Source of the DNA: Cercospora beticola
Taxonomy: Eukaryota > Ascomycota > Dothideomycetes > Mycosphaerellales > Mycosphaerellaceae
Direction: 5' to 3'
Assembly: GCF_033473495.1 (NCBI RefSeq)
Contig: NC_088935.1
Location: forward strand, 1,178,001 to 1,242,000
Length of the DNA stretch: 64,000 nucleotides
Position 1 is the stretch's first letter; each line of letters starts with the position of its first letter. Below are positions 33,940 through 46,088 of this stretch, in pieces. The notes below the pieces were generated by a model that was given only the letters and a program-made list of their open reading frames with translations, ran no database searches and had not been told where the DNA came from. A program made the translations under genes and the position numbers.

Positions 33940-35263
33940 ATGAAACTCTCCATCGCGCTGCTCAGTGCAGCTGTCGCATTGTCGACTGCACAGCCTGCGC
34001 ATCAACACCACGGACACCATCAGCACCTGCACAAGGAGAAGCGCAACCCTGTCGCGCATCCGGAAGCCGATTATGTGACCGTGCCAGGGCCCACGAAGGT
34101 CCTCTATGTGCTGAATGGACAACCAATCGAGGAGGATGAAGTCCAGGAAGGCATTAGGAATGGCACATTGGTTTTCTCTGAGGGCGGGCTCACCAATGCC
34201 GCGCCCCCAGCCTATGCGCCGGCCCCATTGTCAAGCGCACCACCGCCACCTCCTCCAGCTCCGAAGCCCACCGAACAGGCAAAACCAGAGCCAAAACCAG
34301 AGCCAAAACCAGAACCAAAACCAGAGCCTGCACCAGCCCCACCCAGCTATGGAGGCGGAAGCAGTGGCGTCGATGCCGAGTTTCCGGATGGCAAGTTGTC
34401 TTGCGACACCTTCCCATCGGACTATGGCGCTGTACCTGTGGAATGGGTTGGATTGGGAGGTTGGACCGGAGTGCAATGCCCGGGCTCAGGTTCGTCTGGT
34501 TCCGGTATTGACAACATCAGGACGGTCACCTCCGGCGGCAACTGCGAAGAGGGCGCCTACTGCTCATATGCTTGCCCAGCTGGATACCAAAAGTCTCAAT
34601 GGCCTACTACTCAAGGTGCCACAGGTCAATCCGTTGGCGGAATTCTGTGCAAGGATGGCAAACTCCACTTGACGAACCCAGGCATGTCCAATAAGCTGTG
34701 CATGAAAGGCTCGGACAAGGTGCAGATTCTCGTCAAGAACAAACTCGATAAGAACGTGGCTGTGTGCCGTACGGACTACCCGGGTACGGAGAGTGAGACA
34801 GTCCCTGTTGACGTTCAACCGGGCCAGACTTCAAACCTCACCTGTCCGGAGGCCGACAATTACTACACATGGCAAGGTGGAAAGACCTCGGCGCAATACT
34901 ACGTCAACCCGGCAGGAGTGGCTGTGAAGGACGCGTGCCAATGGGGCACGCCAGATAAGCCATGGGGAAACTACGCCCCAATGAATCTCGGGGTTGGTTA
35001 CAGCAATGGAGCTGCTTGGCTGTCCATCTTCCAGAACGCACCAACCACAGACGCCAAACTCGAATTCTGTGTCGAAATCGTCGGCGATGGCATCAGCGGC
35101 AGCTGCAAATACGAGAACGGGCAGTACTGCTCAGGCACATCTTGCAGCTCAACTACTGGATGCACGGTAAGTGTCTAAGCTTGAATCGATTGTGCGTTCA
35201 ATACTGATTTGATATTTCCAGGTCTCTTTAAGTTCGGGCACGGCGACCTACGTCTTCTCCTAG
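33940..35263 (+). CDS. SUN-family cell-wall protein (GH132)
   Basis: Predicted secreted wall protein of the SUN group (Sim1/Uth1/Nca3/Sun4; Aspergillus SunA), with proposed beta-1,3-glucan-modifying activity in septation and wall remodelling. Exons are 33940-35166 and 35222-35263, giving 422 aa. A signal peptide (MKLSIALLSAAVALSTAQ) is followed by a His-rich stretch and a Kex2-like KEKR site. Pro-rich linker and four Lys-Pro-Glu-Pro repeats lead to the SUN domain from about residue 145. The family cysteine signature is exact: CEEGAYCSYAC followed 24 residues later by Cys (C-x5-C-x3-C-x24-C). The domain ends in CSGTSCSSTTGCTVSL after splicing. Which of the SUN paralogs this is cannot be decided. 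Confidence 0.94.
34281..34328 (+). repeat. Four tandem 12-base repeats in the SUN gene
   Basis: Four copies of a unit AAAACCAGAGCC (third copy with one change) encode Lys-Pro-Glu-Pro. They form part of the linker before the SUN domain. Copy number may vary between strains. Confidence 0.9.
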
Positions 35264-35970
35264 TTGTGAAGTCGTGGTCCTGACAGCAGCTAGGCCATGG
35301 CCGCTCGCCGATTCGAACGACCACGCGGAATTTTTTTTGGCACATGCTTCGTTCACGAATTTCATTTACGATCAAGATGAGTAGACGAGGTCTTCAACGA
35401 ACTGCGCAACGCCTCGTCCCATGCTTTGCGCTTCACGAGCATGGCAATTGGTCGGCATCGTGCTTCGTCCCCTCAGGCTGCTGGTTCGGTGCTGAGCGCT
35501 GCACGGTTCATCTACTTTTCGAACGAAACATGCTTTTAACACGCTTGATCTCGTGTGGGCGAGTGGCATTGAAGTGCGCTGGTTGCCATCAGCCGCCAAT
35601 GGCCGCAGTGGAGAGTACATGTGAACTGCTTGAGTTGCTGCGACAAGAACTGAGGGCTGATGTGATGAGACTTGCCGCAATGGTCTCGCGAATTTCGACC
35701 GGTTTGTGTACATAATGTCTTTGTTAATTCTCGTAGCGCGCCTCTCCGTTGAAATGAAGTTCTCGTTCTCTGCATCCTCGTTGCCGCGTGTTCAGAAGCC
35801 AATTGTCGTGAGTCGTCATCAGAAACGCTTGAAGGTGTGGGGCCGTACCTGCTTCCCGCTTGCGATTTAGGCATCTTGGAACATACAGCAACCCACTCGA
35901 GCTGCTGCTGTCACTTCACGGCTGACACTACAAACCTCGCCACAAGCAGCACATACAAACCACAGCAATC
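35264..35970. other. Intergenic region SUN gene / ARP2
   Basis: 707 bases, the 3' flank of the SUN gene and 5' flank of ARP2. A run of nine T occurs near 35331-35339. Overlapping ORFs here have no domain. Confidence 0.45.
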
Positions 35971-37315
35971 ATGGCGGAGGCGCCAATTGGTAAGCGACAG
36001 CGCATGGCACTTCTGTCTACATCACTAATGCGCAGTATAGTGCTCGATGGCGGTACGGGCTTCCTCAAGGCTGGCTACGCCGGTCAGGTATGGCATGGCC
36101 GGAACACCTCTGATGGGCGATGCACACTGACGCGAATGATACACAGAACTTCCCGGACCACCAATATCCCTCGATCGTCGGCCGGCCAATATTGCGAACA
36201 GAAGAGCAGGCACCTGGCGACATTCAACTGAAGGATATAATGTGTGGAGATGAGGCAGCAGCGGCGAGATCAATGCTACAAATCACATACCCGGTACGAT
36301 GAGCATCTGGGCCATGAATCAAATGCGCGCCGCAGGGCTGACTGAACCGTGATCGCAGATGGAGAACGGTATTGTAAAGCGGTGGGAGGACATGCAGCAC
36401 CTCTGGGACTACACATTCTTTGAGAAGATGCAGCTCGATCCGACCGGCCGCAAGATCCTGTTAACAGAACCTCCGATGAATCCGCTCAAGAACCGAGAGC
36501 AAATGTGCGAGGTCATGTTCGAGCGCTACAACTTCGGCGGTGTATATGTTGCGATCCAGGCAGTGCTGGCCCTCTACGCACAAGGACTCTCATCTGGAGT
36601 TGTTGTCGATTCTGGCGACGGTGTTACGCATATTGTGCCTGTATATGAGAGCACAGTCCTCAATCATCTTACGCGAAGGCTGGATGTTGCAGGTCGCGAC
36701 GTAACTCGGAATCTGATTTCGCTGCTACTACGACGAGGATATGCGCTGAACCGTACCGCCGATTTCGAAACGGTTCGTGCGATCAAAGAGAAATTGTGCT
36801 ATGTATCATATGATCTTGCACTGGACCAACGGCTCAGCGAGGATACCACGGTTCTTGTCGAGTCGTATACCTTGCCGGACGGACGTGTTATCCGCGTCGG
36901 CAGTGAGCGCTTCGAGGCTCCGGAATGTCTTTTCCAACCACATCTGGTCGATGTTGAACAGCCTGGTATTGCTGAATTCCTCTTCAACACGATACAATCA
37001 GCCGACGTGGACATTCGATCGTCACTTTATAAAGCCATTGTTCTTTCCGGAGGAAGCAGCATGTACCCGGGCTTGCCATCGAGAATGGAAAAGGAGATCA
37101 AGCAGCTGTGGCTCACAAAAGTACTTGGTGGCAACCCGGAGCGATTGAGCAAGTTTAAAGTGCGAATCGAAGATCCGCCCAGGAGACGACATATGGTGTT
37201 CCTCGGCGGAGCCGTCCTTGCGAACATCATGGCCGACAAGGAGAATATGTGGGTATCAAAGCAGGAGTGGGAAGAGCAAGGATCTGCAGCCTTGAAGAAG
37301 CTAGGCGAGCGATGA
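35971..37315 (+). CDS. ARP2: Actin-related protein 2 (ARP2)
   Basis: Subunit of the Arp2/3 complex that nucleates branched actin at endocytic patches. Exons are 35971-35989, 36041-36087, 36147-36293 and 36359-37315, giving 389 aa. The short 5' exons join as [20 protein letters not shown], then [20 protein letters not shown], then [20 protein letters not shown], all diagnostic of Arp2. The actin-fold nucleotide motifs [15 protein letters not shown] (about 155) and [18 protein letters not shown] (about 305) are present. The acceptor of intron 1 at 36039-36040 is forced by frame, since the earlier CAG gives a stop. SLA1 elsewhere in the window acts in the same process. Confidence 0.96.
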
Positions 37316-37698
37316 GACTCAATCACAGCATTGGAGACGCAGCGGCTGCCTTTTGCCGCCCGAAGGCGGAGGGCGTGTAGCTCATGCTTTGGCCTAAATA
37401 GAACGCCCCGAATGCAAATACGTTCCTACTGATTCAAAAAGCTGAGGACGTTCGAGATCATTGCATGCGATTTGGTTTCTGTACAGTGTGAATCGCTGAC
37501 CCTGTTCAGCGCGTCATCTAGAAGACTGGACATAGTCCACACTTAGCAAATATACAGGTGTTCTACTTGGACACGCTCGCAAACATCAACCCTGTGAATG
37601 AGACGCTCGCGGCGCCCGGTCATTACCGCTCAGCGTGTCCGGCTGCATTGTCTCTCATATCAAGTCCATATCTTTCGCAGTCCACTGTGTTCCCATAC
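37316..37698. other. Convergent intergenic region ARP2 / MIC10
   Basis: 3' flanks of two convergent genes. No gene or element seen. Confidence 0.45.
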
Positions 37699-38111
37699 TC
37701 AAGGCCTCAGTACTCGAAGGCCATCGCGCGATGGTGCTGTGGCACGCTTGAAGCTCTGATCAAAGGTCAATCACTGCGCCATTCATCCCGGGTTCCTATA
37801 CATACGCTATCACACTCCTCCCAGGCCCGTCCAGCACCAAATCCGAGGCCAGCCCATACTGGGAATGCACGGCGCTTGAACAGGAGTACTGAGAAAATGA
37901 CGCCAAAAGATGCGCCGAGGCCGGATCGGATCAGCAATGTGCTCAAGCAGTGGTCCCACTGTGCTTTCCTGTCAGCACTCCACGTTCCTTATGTCCTGTT
38001 CTCCCGCTCTTCCTGTCTCACCTTTTCGTTCAACAATGCTTCGCTCATCGGTCGGTTGGATCGGGCTGGGGGTGGAACAACGGCGTTGCTGCTTGAGCTT
38101 GAGTCGGCCAT
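37699..38111 (-). CDS. MIC10: MICOS complex subunit MIC10
   Basis: Small inner-membrane protein whose oligomers bend cristae junctions. It is split into three short minus-strand exons, 38111-38022, 37958-37806 and 37755-37699, giving 99 aa; a long ORF on the opposite strand hides it. The joins are in frame and give PMSEALLNEKWDHCLSTLL, the conserved MIC10 entry. Two hairpin transmembrane segments follow: GLGASFGVIFSVLLF and then VWAGLGFGAG, which carries the diagnostic G-x-G-x-G-x-G glycines. The end reads RAWEECDSSFKRA. Introns are 63 and 50 bases. The start is the first ATG in frame and is 260 bases from the divergent URB2 start. Confidence 0.88.
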
Positions 38112-38371
38112 GGTCGCTGATGTGTCTCGATCTTGCCCGACGTATAGATGGCGCTGGCTCGCGAGGTAGTTCGAAGAGGTGCGGTGCAGATGGGCGTAGG
38201 CTGTCGCTGTCGCAGCACCTGTTGTTTGCGAGCTCTCAATGCCAAAAGCCGGAAGCTAGCGCGGCGGCGGCGCCCGATCGGCATCTGGCCCGAGCTTTTG
38301 CGACTTTTAAACATCTCGACTCCAGAAAAGTCCACCAAAAGACACGACCTTAAGGCCAATTGGGGCCGAGG
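38112..38371. promoter_or_regulatory. Bidirectional promoter MIC10 / URB2
   Basis: 260 bases between divergent start codons, holding both promoters and leaders. Part of it is GC-rich (GGCGGCGGCGC near 38262-38272). No specific site is claimed. Confidence 0.45.
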
Positions 38372-41300
38372 ATGGGAGCCGTGGCAATGGAGAAACCAAC
38401 TTCGCTGGATCGCCTCAAGGCGCTGGACAAGCTATCTACACTTCCCCTACAGCTAGAAGAAGCACAGCAACTATGCAACCACCCTTCTCGAGCCGAAATG
38501 ATACTGCGCTGGCTGGTGAACAAGTTGAAAAGCTCACAGGAAGCACGAACCGATGCTGGATCTTGGGACTTACTCTCATTGTGCCTGCGTTTACTACCAA
38601 CACAGAAGATCGCATCAGTCCTTGGCCCTGGACCTTTTCAGGAATTCTTACAGCTAACATGTGTGGAAAGAGGCCTCCCGGAACGGACTCTACAGGCCGT
38701 GGCGGCTACATGGGGCCTACTGTCACAGAAGGGCCAAGCGTTGTCTGGCGCTGCAATCAGAGCACTCTTGAAGACGGATGGCGCTGCTGCAGCGAGAGTC
38801 TCCGGTCATTGGTATCAGCACGTCTATGCAATTCTGCAAATCGAAGACTCTGCTTCCCGCACAGGCACTGCAATTTCTCTGTTGGAAATTGGGCTGCAGC
38901 TCTGGGAATTGCGTAGGCGCTCACAGTCTGACGATGCCGCCTTCTCAGAGCATTGTTTGCTGCCTGCATGCCAGTTGGTCGTCCTTCTCAGAAAGAACAT
39001 ACCTGCTGGAGCGAAGCGCAAACGAGCTAAAGATGCTCTTGAATCGTCCATCAATCCTTTGCGCTCCCTGGAATCGATAATTGCCCAGCATAGTGTACTG
39101 CCCGCTCGCGCAGTATTCACAAGCACGCGTCAAAAGCAAGACGGGCACAAGAAGCGACCTGCATTGGGCAAGACTGAGCAGTCATTAGAACACGTCCTCG
39201 AGCCATTCAAAGACTCCTCGGTAAATTGCTACGAGATAGCACCAGTCTTCATGGATATTGCGTTGTGCGCCGTCTCCACTCCAACTCCTGGACTACGCAG
39301 CCGCGAAGCGCCCTGGGTCGAGGTATGTTCAGTCTATGCTCAGTCGCTTGAGATGCGGGCGCCCGTCCTGGCATATCCGAAATAACTGTACTGTGCTCAT
39401 CTGGGTCGCATGGTTGGCTGACTATATACAGACTTTGTTTGATGCCTTGCTCAATCTGTTGGACAGTGACAGCAAAGAGCAAAAATCTGCGACCATTGCG
39501 GAAATGCTTCGTTATATTCGCTTGCGCAAAATGCCGTTGTCAACGCAGAAACTGGCGAACTTAGCAGCAAGTGTACTTGCTGATGCATCTGGACACAAAG
39601 GTCTGCACCATTGCCAATCGTGGTGGCCAGTGCAATACTCGCTGACCCCTTTCAGATTCTGGACGCACCTTGATCGCCGAGATTGTGGCCTTCAACGCTG
39701 GTGCTCTCACCGAAGCCTCTATCGCTCGAAAACTGTTCACGGCTATTGCGACGTGGCAAGCGTCTAACTCGACAGCTGATACAGTAATCATCAGAGATCG
39801 TATCGTCAACCCAATTATCGAGGCGTTCACCCAGAAACAACAGATGTCAGAACTTCTCGAGCTATGGCATCAACAGCTGGTCGAAACCAAGGACCACGAA
39901 TCTGCTGGAATCTGGCATATCATCGTACCACAGATGAGTGAAGCATTAGCATCGCCTACCGCTAATGATGTAGCGATGTCGGCTCTTGCTCGCTACTCAA
40001 CACTACTCCAACAAGTGGCCGATGCACAAGAAAGCCTGAATGGAGAGAATGTGGCCAGCCGACTCCGTTCTGACCTCGTTCTTCTTCGAGCGATTCTACA
40101 GGGACTGCGAAAGAACAGCCACTTGGTTGAAGTGCAGCAAGAACTTGACGCAACCCGCGTGAGACTAGGGACCTTGGTCAAAACCAACAAAAAGCAAATA
40201 TCTGCTCCTTGTCTCAACGAGGTCTGGCAGCTTTCCGCACTAGTCCTCGAGCTCTGGTCCCCCTCATATATTGCTGCTCAGCATGATCAATCCGCGGTGA
40301 AGGATGTCCTGGAGAATCTGGTGGCGAATGACCTGTTCGAGACAGCAGTCGAGGATTGCCAGAGCACATCGAATTCCAGCTCCGCGGCACAAGTCTTGAT
40401 TGGTACGGTCTGCGCTCTTGCCCAACCATACGACATGAGCAAACAGTGCACAAAGGCATTGAAGCGGGCTGTCGAAGCACTTTGCGAGCGTCCGTCTACG
40501 ATGGTGAACTTTCCTCAATTGATCACTGGACTGTCGTCGAAGCAAATTGGGACTGTGTTACAAACAGCGCTCGCTGCGCAAAACGAAGGCGCTCAACGCC
40601 TGCTGTCTCAACTCTCGGCTAGCTTGCCACATTCCGAGAACTTCAGCGCCATCCTTGCGGACTTGCCCATTCACCAAGTCGTGGCATTCTCGCCGTCATC
40701 TTTGACTCCAGCCCAACGTACCAAGGTGATTACAAGGCTCCTTGATGAGGCTCACGACCATGATAATGAAGTCTCGCCAGCATCTCGTTTGGCCCTCATC
40801 GTGGAATTACTGGCATATCCGGTCGAAGCTTTGAGCGTGACAACTGCAACTTCAAAGCTGTCTGGTTACGTGCGTCGCTCGTTGGCTGCAAACGTCCTTG
40901 GAGATAGCGAGACCTTTGCTCGGGCTCTTGCTCTCGTGCAACCGAGCATGCGAGCGATATTTCAAACGATGTCCACGAAAACGAGTAGAGACTATCAAGA
41001 ACTATCTGCTGTTGCAGTGGAAACCATTGGTCTCCTGGAGAAAGCGTCGCCGGAAACGGAACCCGCTTCGAGTCCAGCAATGCTTGCGGTATCCGTGCTC
41101 ATCGCTCTGATCGAAGAATCGGCCGATGATGCCTCCACTTATGCACATAGGAACAAACGTCTCGTGAATACACTCATGGACGCTCTGATCACATCATTGG
41201 AAGACTTCACATCAACGCTCGACCGCGACTTCAACTCCGAACTCTTCTCGGCGACCGCAGAGGGACTTCTCGTTCTCCCGGAATCTGTGCTGAGCCTGAG

Positions 41301-42351
41301 TGGTAGCAAGAGCAAGAAGTTTGCGTCAAGAATCGTTGCGTCTGCCGAAGGAGTCCTGCGAGCAGAGTCCAGGTGCCCGCATCATGTCTTGGTGGCGAGC
41401 TTCAGACTGCTCTGCAAATATGATCCTGCCTCTGAGACTACGACAAGAGCCAGTAGCATCTTGTCGAGAAATCTCGATGCTAGGAGCTCGGGGGCGATAC
41501 TTCGAATTTACGAGGAAGCACTCGACACCAAGTTTGGGCCAGACGAAATCTCAAAAATTATCGCCTCAGGACCACCTCAAAATTATGCCATAGCGCAGTT
41601 GCACCTCCGCGCAGTCCGAAAAGTTCGTGGAGAAATGTTTGAATCAACAACGAACCTCTCCACGAACGATGTATGGCATTATCTGCTTCGAACGCTCCTC
41701 GAAGCGCAGGACTTTCGTGTCCGCGGAGAAACTCTGCAAACAATCTCTGTGCTTCTCAAAGCCAGAGGCTTCGTACTCAATCAGTACAGCCTAGAGCAGA
41801 CACTCCAGTCGCTCCACAGTTTGTTGACAACAGGAAGTCACATTGAGTCGTTCTTTCCGAAAGTGTGCAAGATCCTCAAAGTGCTCATCAACCAATATCG
41901 GACTAAACTGCAAGGCCGCTTCCATCTGGTCACCCTTGTCTTCCAAGCATTACTTTCCGGCCTCTTGAATGACACCTCCTTAGCTTCCGCGCGCTTGCAG
42001 GACTATCACGGTCGACTCGTCGCCAAACTTCTGGAGCTCTTCTGCAAACCCATCTGGGTACGTAGCACTGCGACAAACCTCGTCGATGCATCACGAGAGG
42101 CACAGAAATATGCCGGTCAATTCGTCCAGCACATTCTACACCATTACTGTGCGTTGGTCCTCTCTTCAACGCCGGCCGAAGGAGTTAGATTGGCAGTCAG
42201 ACCGGGCATTTTCGCCATCATCGAGGCCATGGAAGCTTATGATGAAGCGAGTGTCAGATCATTGAGCGCGGCCATGAACAGCAACGAGCGGGCAATCTTG
42301 CGCATGGTGGTACAGGATTGGCGACAATTTGGAAAGTGGGAAGGGTCTTAG
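38372..42351 (+). CDS. URB2: Nucleolar pre-ribosome assembly protein URB2/NPA2
   Basis: Predicted nucleolar factor for early 60S subunit assembly and 27S pre-rRNA processing. Exons are 38372-39322, 39432-39600 and 39656-42351, giving 1271 aa (1266 if the ATG at 38387 is used). The protein is almost wholly alpha-helical with leucine-rich repeats of HEAT/ARM type. The C-terminal Urb2 domain is seen in the last 230 residues, with LKVLINQYRTKLQGRFHLV, LARLQ-type helices, and an end reading MNSNERAILRMVVQDWRQFG. The second intron uses an atypical donor GTCTGC but the frame needs it. The N-terminal half is poorly conserved in this family, so identity rests on the C-terminal domain. Divergent from MIC10. 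Confidence 0.87.
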
Positions 42352-42544
42352 AGAAAAGATGAAAGCTCAGCAGAAGTCATCGGCATACTAGACAAGTGAC
42401 TGCTATAATACGAGACCGTACGGAGTGCAGGTCAATTGAACAATTGAAAACTCCCCATCATCACCGCCGTACAAACATGTACAAAATGCCCAACCTCGAT
42501 CAACGCCAGTATCCCCTTCATGCAGTGTGGTATCATAACACAAT

Positions 42545-43837
42545 TCATGCAATTTCCATCGCAGCACCAATTTCTTCGCTCATACCCCTCACCTCTCTCG
42601 ACGGCCAATACTCCATCTCGTCATCGTCGTAAGCCTCGTAAATGGGGTCTTCGTCGATGTTATAGCTGAATCTGCCGTCGATTAGATTATCGCGAATTTC
42701 ATCCAGGTCCATGTACGGCACCTCAACTTCATCGTCGTGTTCAGAAATAACCATTTCGTCATCGTCATCTTCTCCAAAGCTGACAGTGTCGATGCTTCTT
42801 TGGAGCATGTCATTGCTCAGCCAGAACGCCGCGCGCTTCCCGGCGCCCTCGCCGACCGAAAGACTTGACACTTTGCGTTTCATCGGCCGAGGCCGCTGAG
42901 CAGTCATTGCTGCTGGGCTGTGCGAGATAACACTGAATGCGCGTAAGTATATGTAGCATACCCGTTTCTTCTCCTTGTTGAAGAAGAAATAATGCATGCT
43001 CCATATGGCGCCTTCCTCCCCATCGAAGGGGTCATCGTCCGGTGTCCATGAGTATTTCTCACATTGTCGTAGGCCCATTTCCTTGTCAATGAGCTTCCAC
43101 ATGTTTTGGTTCCATACGTCATTCCCACTTCCTGGCCCGGGAGCTGAGCTCGACAGAGAAACAGGGCTCAAGTAATTCGATATCACCGTCTGCCTCGGCC
43201 GCAGATGTTGCAGCGTGCTGTCCAGATTGTGCATGATGGCCCGGAGACTCCGCTCTTTACGAAAATCCGCTGGCTTCAGAAGGTGTGAGAAGTCATAGTC
43301 CGGATGTGAAGCATTCAAAGTCGCGATCAAGTACGCGAACGTTCTCCGTGCGTTCCCCTGTGATAGACTGCCAAATGGCGATGCCCGAGAAAGGTCGATT
43401 TCTGGAGCATCGACTGTCCTACTTCTTCGAGTTCTTGATCCCTTATCATTACCTTTACCATTCTCGAAAGGCAAACATGGCGGGCTTAGCGAAGCGGAGA
43501 GTCTCACCAGGGATTCATACTGTGACTCGAGATTGTTCTCAATATTCTTGTACAGCTTCTTATCACCACCCGCGGCTTTCGTGGTATAAAGGTCACACCC
43601 GCCTACGATGTGACAGTCCGGGGTGGAGAAGTTCAGCGCATTCGTGACCGTGTCGAGTTCTCGTAATTGGAGATACTGCGAGAAGGTTAGCTGTTATTTC
43701 TTGCTGGGGGACCGATAGCGGCGCAGCGCGCATCGCGATTCATCCAAATTGCGACCCTCGATATCATCTCACTGGGCCGCATGTTGTACGACATCGCTGC
43801 GCGCTATGCCCGCCGTGATCTGGGAACGCACCTTCAT
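42545..43837 (-). CDS. MAF1: MAF1, repressor of RNA polymerase III
   Basis: Phosphorylation-controlled repressor that binds Pol III and shuts off tRNA and 5S rRNA synthesis under stress or TORC1 inhibition. The main minus-strand exon is 43675-42545. It begins YLQLRELDTVTNALNF and TPDCHIVGGCDLYTTKAAG, the Maf1 A box, but lacks ATG. An ATG-AAG followed by a good donor GTGCGT lies upstream (43837-43832), giving a 6-base first coding exon, a 156-base intron and the family start MKYL; total 378 aa. The B and C boxes are visible as WKLIDKEMGLRQCEKYSW and HYFFFNKEKKRVCYIYLR. Between them is a Ser/Arg-rich segment with RTRRSRTVD, a likely kinase-target region. The acidic C-terminus is typical. Confidence 0.93.
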
Positions 43838-44849
43838 CGTGTCTGCCGGCTTGTTGCACAAGCGCAAGCTGTTCTTCCAAGCTGTTTCTGATCCTCGTCC
43901 GCGCCCCCAGAACCACTGCCGGGCGATAAGGCACCTATGCGCCTCGCAAATATACAGTTGCTAAAGCCGCTGCAGCCTCAGCTAATGCGCAGGTCGATGC
44001 GCGCCGCCGGTGAGTCGTAGTGGAGTAGCTGGATGTCGGATGTGCCTGATATCACTTCCCTCAGTCGGAAGCCGGTCGGTCGCGAGACTGTAGACTAGAC
44101 GCTCGATGCGTCTAGCAGGCGCAGAACGCAATAATGGTCGCCATAAGAATCGTGGTGGTGTCGGTGTGGTTGCGCGCGTTGTCGGGGTTGTGGAAGTGAC
44201 GGCCGATGAGAGATGTCGAGATCCGGACCCCATCAGCCCCATCCGCTTGGCGAGGCTTGCGACAGACCAATGAGCTAGAACTCCGCTGACACGCCTCGTT
44301 TGGCTTACGACGGGGCAGCCGTGTGTCAGAAGATCAGTCGTTGCTCACATCAATTGACATGGTGTCACTCGTCACGATGGGCAGCGTGGATGGCTGCCTC
44401 GCCGCTCTGCCCGCTTCATTATTAACCAACTTGAATCACGATAGGTATTTTAGCACACAGAATCAACAAGAAGGAATGGAAAGAGTACCTACATTCTCGA
44501 CTCCCGGGACCAGTATTGCTGCCAGCTTGATATTCGACATGCTCTGCGATGCTGTTAATGTAAGTAGGCGAGATCGTACGAGTATGATTGCGAGCCGGGC
44601 GTAGATGCTCAAGGCGCATTGCCGCGAAAGTGATCATTATATTGTCATGCATGCGGTGTGCCGCTTGCTCTGCACTATGTGCAGATTGATTGGCTCTATA
44701 CCTACAACAGGCAGGCTGGATTGAAGTCGGCCATCGCGTCATATAATCTGGGTATCTCCAGTCTCCAGTAAAACGCCGACCAAACGCCACGCACTGAGAG
44801 CGTACTGTTCCCACTCCCAAGCAAAATGCTCTGAAAGAGTACTAGGCAG
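43838..44849. other. Intergenic region upstream of MAF1
   Basis: 1 kb from the MAF1 start to the 3' end of the AP-1 sigma gene. Both flanking genes are on the minus strand. Short ORFs on both strands have no domains. Nothing else is supported. Confidence 0.45.
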
Positions 44850-45759
44850 CTAAATGAGCCCAGCAGCTCTAAGCGACTTCTCGATTTCTGCACTTTGCTG
44901 TTCATTCGTCTGTACGCGAGCGCGTATGTTAGCCGGATCTTGAGGAGTCTATGGGCATGCAAGTGGGCGATACAAATGTGCGGCGTGGACTTCTTCAACC
45001 GATCTTCGTGACAGCATCGTCCTCGACCTAGGGGCGAAGGCATCAGTGGGCGACGATCCAGGAACATCTGACTGGCAAGGGAGGGCATGGCAAAGCAGGA
45101 ACCGTGCCCGAAGTCGCGCCACAACTCACCTCCATATCCTCGAGACTGTCCTGAGCACCTATCACCCGCAGCACATTCTTCTTGCTGCTTTCTTGCATCT
45201 CACCGGCAAGAAGTAGCTCATCCAAGATGAAGTATGCCTTCTGGAAGTTGAAGATGATGTCGAGCTCGCACACGTTTCCGTAGTACTTGTCCATCTGCTC
45301 TACGTATCGGTGGACAATTTCGAGGGTGATGAGCTCGTTGTCTGTCGGGTCGGTGGCGGCGATGAAGAAGAGCGAAGCATATCGGCGGTAGACAACTTTG
45401 GTGTCTGGAGCATCACGTATCAGCAACGTGCTCGAGCGCCACAGGGAGTAGCGTGCTACCTTTGTATTCGAGGAAGTTGCACATGCGAGCGCGGCGTGCT
45501 AAGACCAGCTGGGACACATCCTTGATGATCTTGGCCTTATCCTTGGGTGACAATGTGGTGAACCATTTCGCAAGGCGCTGTGAGTGCAGAGTGCTTTAGT
45601 ATGCTGTGCTGTATGCCGCCAACGGACGCTCTCGACTGCAAGTAAACGGTCAACCTACGACTTTGCCCTGCCGTGACAGCAGAATGAGATATCTCGAGGG
45701 TCATGTCAGCCAGGCGCACTCAGTCGTGGTCGCGGTCGCTGCACGTACCGAATGGCCAT
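44850..45759 (-). CDS. APS1: AP-1 adaptor complex sigma subunit
   Basis: Small chain of the clathrin adaptor AP-1, which sorts cargo between trans-Golgi and endosomes. Five minus-strand exons: 45759-45749, 45692-45659, 45577-45460, 45404-45130 and 44909-44850, giving 165 aa. The joins read [55 protein letters not shown], all diagnostic of sigma-1. The core continues [24 protein letters not shown] ([20 protein letters not shown] in this gene) and [20 protein letters not shown]. The short last exon ends KSLRAAGLI and is the least certain. The first exon is only 11 bases. AP-2 or AP-3 sigma are less likely given RQGKVRLAKWF and FLEYKD. Confidence 0.93.
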
Positions 45760-46088
45760 GATTTCCTCGACGTGGCAGCGAGGCACGTGGAGGAGAAGAG
45801 AAATGGCAAAGGACGAAAAGTCGGCCCCACCAGGAAGTGGACTGAGCGCGGGAGAAGGTATCTGCCGACGGGGCACTACTTTCGTCGATGATGTCCCGCT
45901 GACAATTGCACGCCCTTCCTTTTGGCCGCTATTTTCCTTCGTGTCTGCTGCTGGTCGGACGGTGTTTGAGGAGCAGAGTTGCGCTGGAGGAGACCAAACA
46001 CCCGCCCAGCCAAGAGACAAAGCCTGCGCCGTGTTCGCCAACTGCCACCACCCGCACGTTCGCTCGCACGTCCACCTGCACGCCCGCC
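45760..46088. promoter_or_regulatory. Divergent promoter AP-1 sigma / GCL modifier
   Basis: 329 bases between divergent starts of two unrelated genes. Moderately C-rich on the plus strand towards 46088. No defined element is visible. Confidence 0.4.

Noticed and set aside
37558..38169. 203-codon plus-strand ORF
   Set aside because: It lies opposite the spliced MIC10 gene, which has a diagnostic glycine motif; the ORF itself has no recognisable features.
43838..44604. Short ORFs upstream of MAF1 as a separate gene
   Set aside because: Mutually overlapping, no domain, no consistent splice sites.
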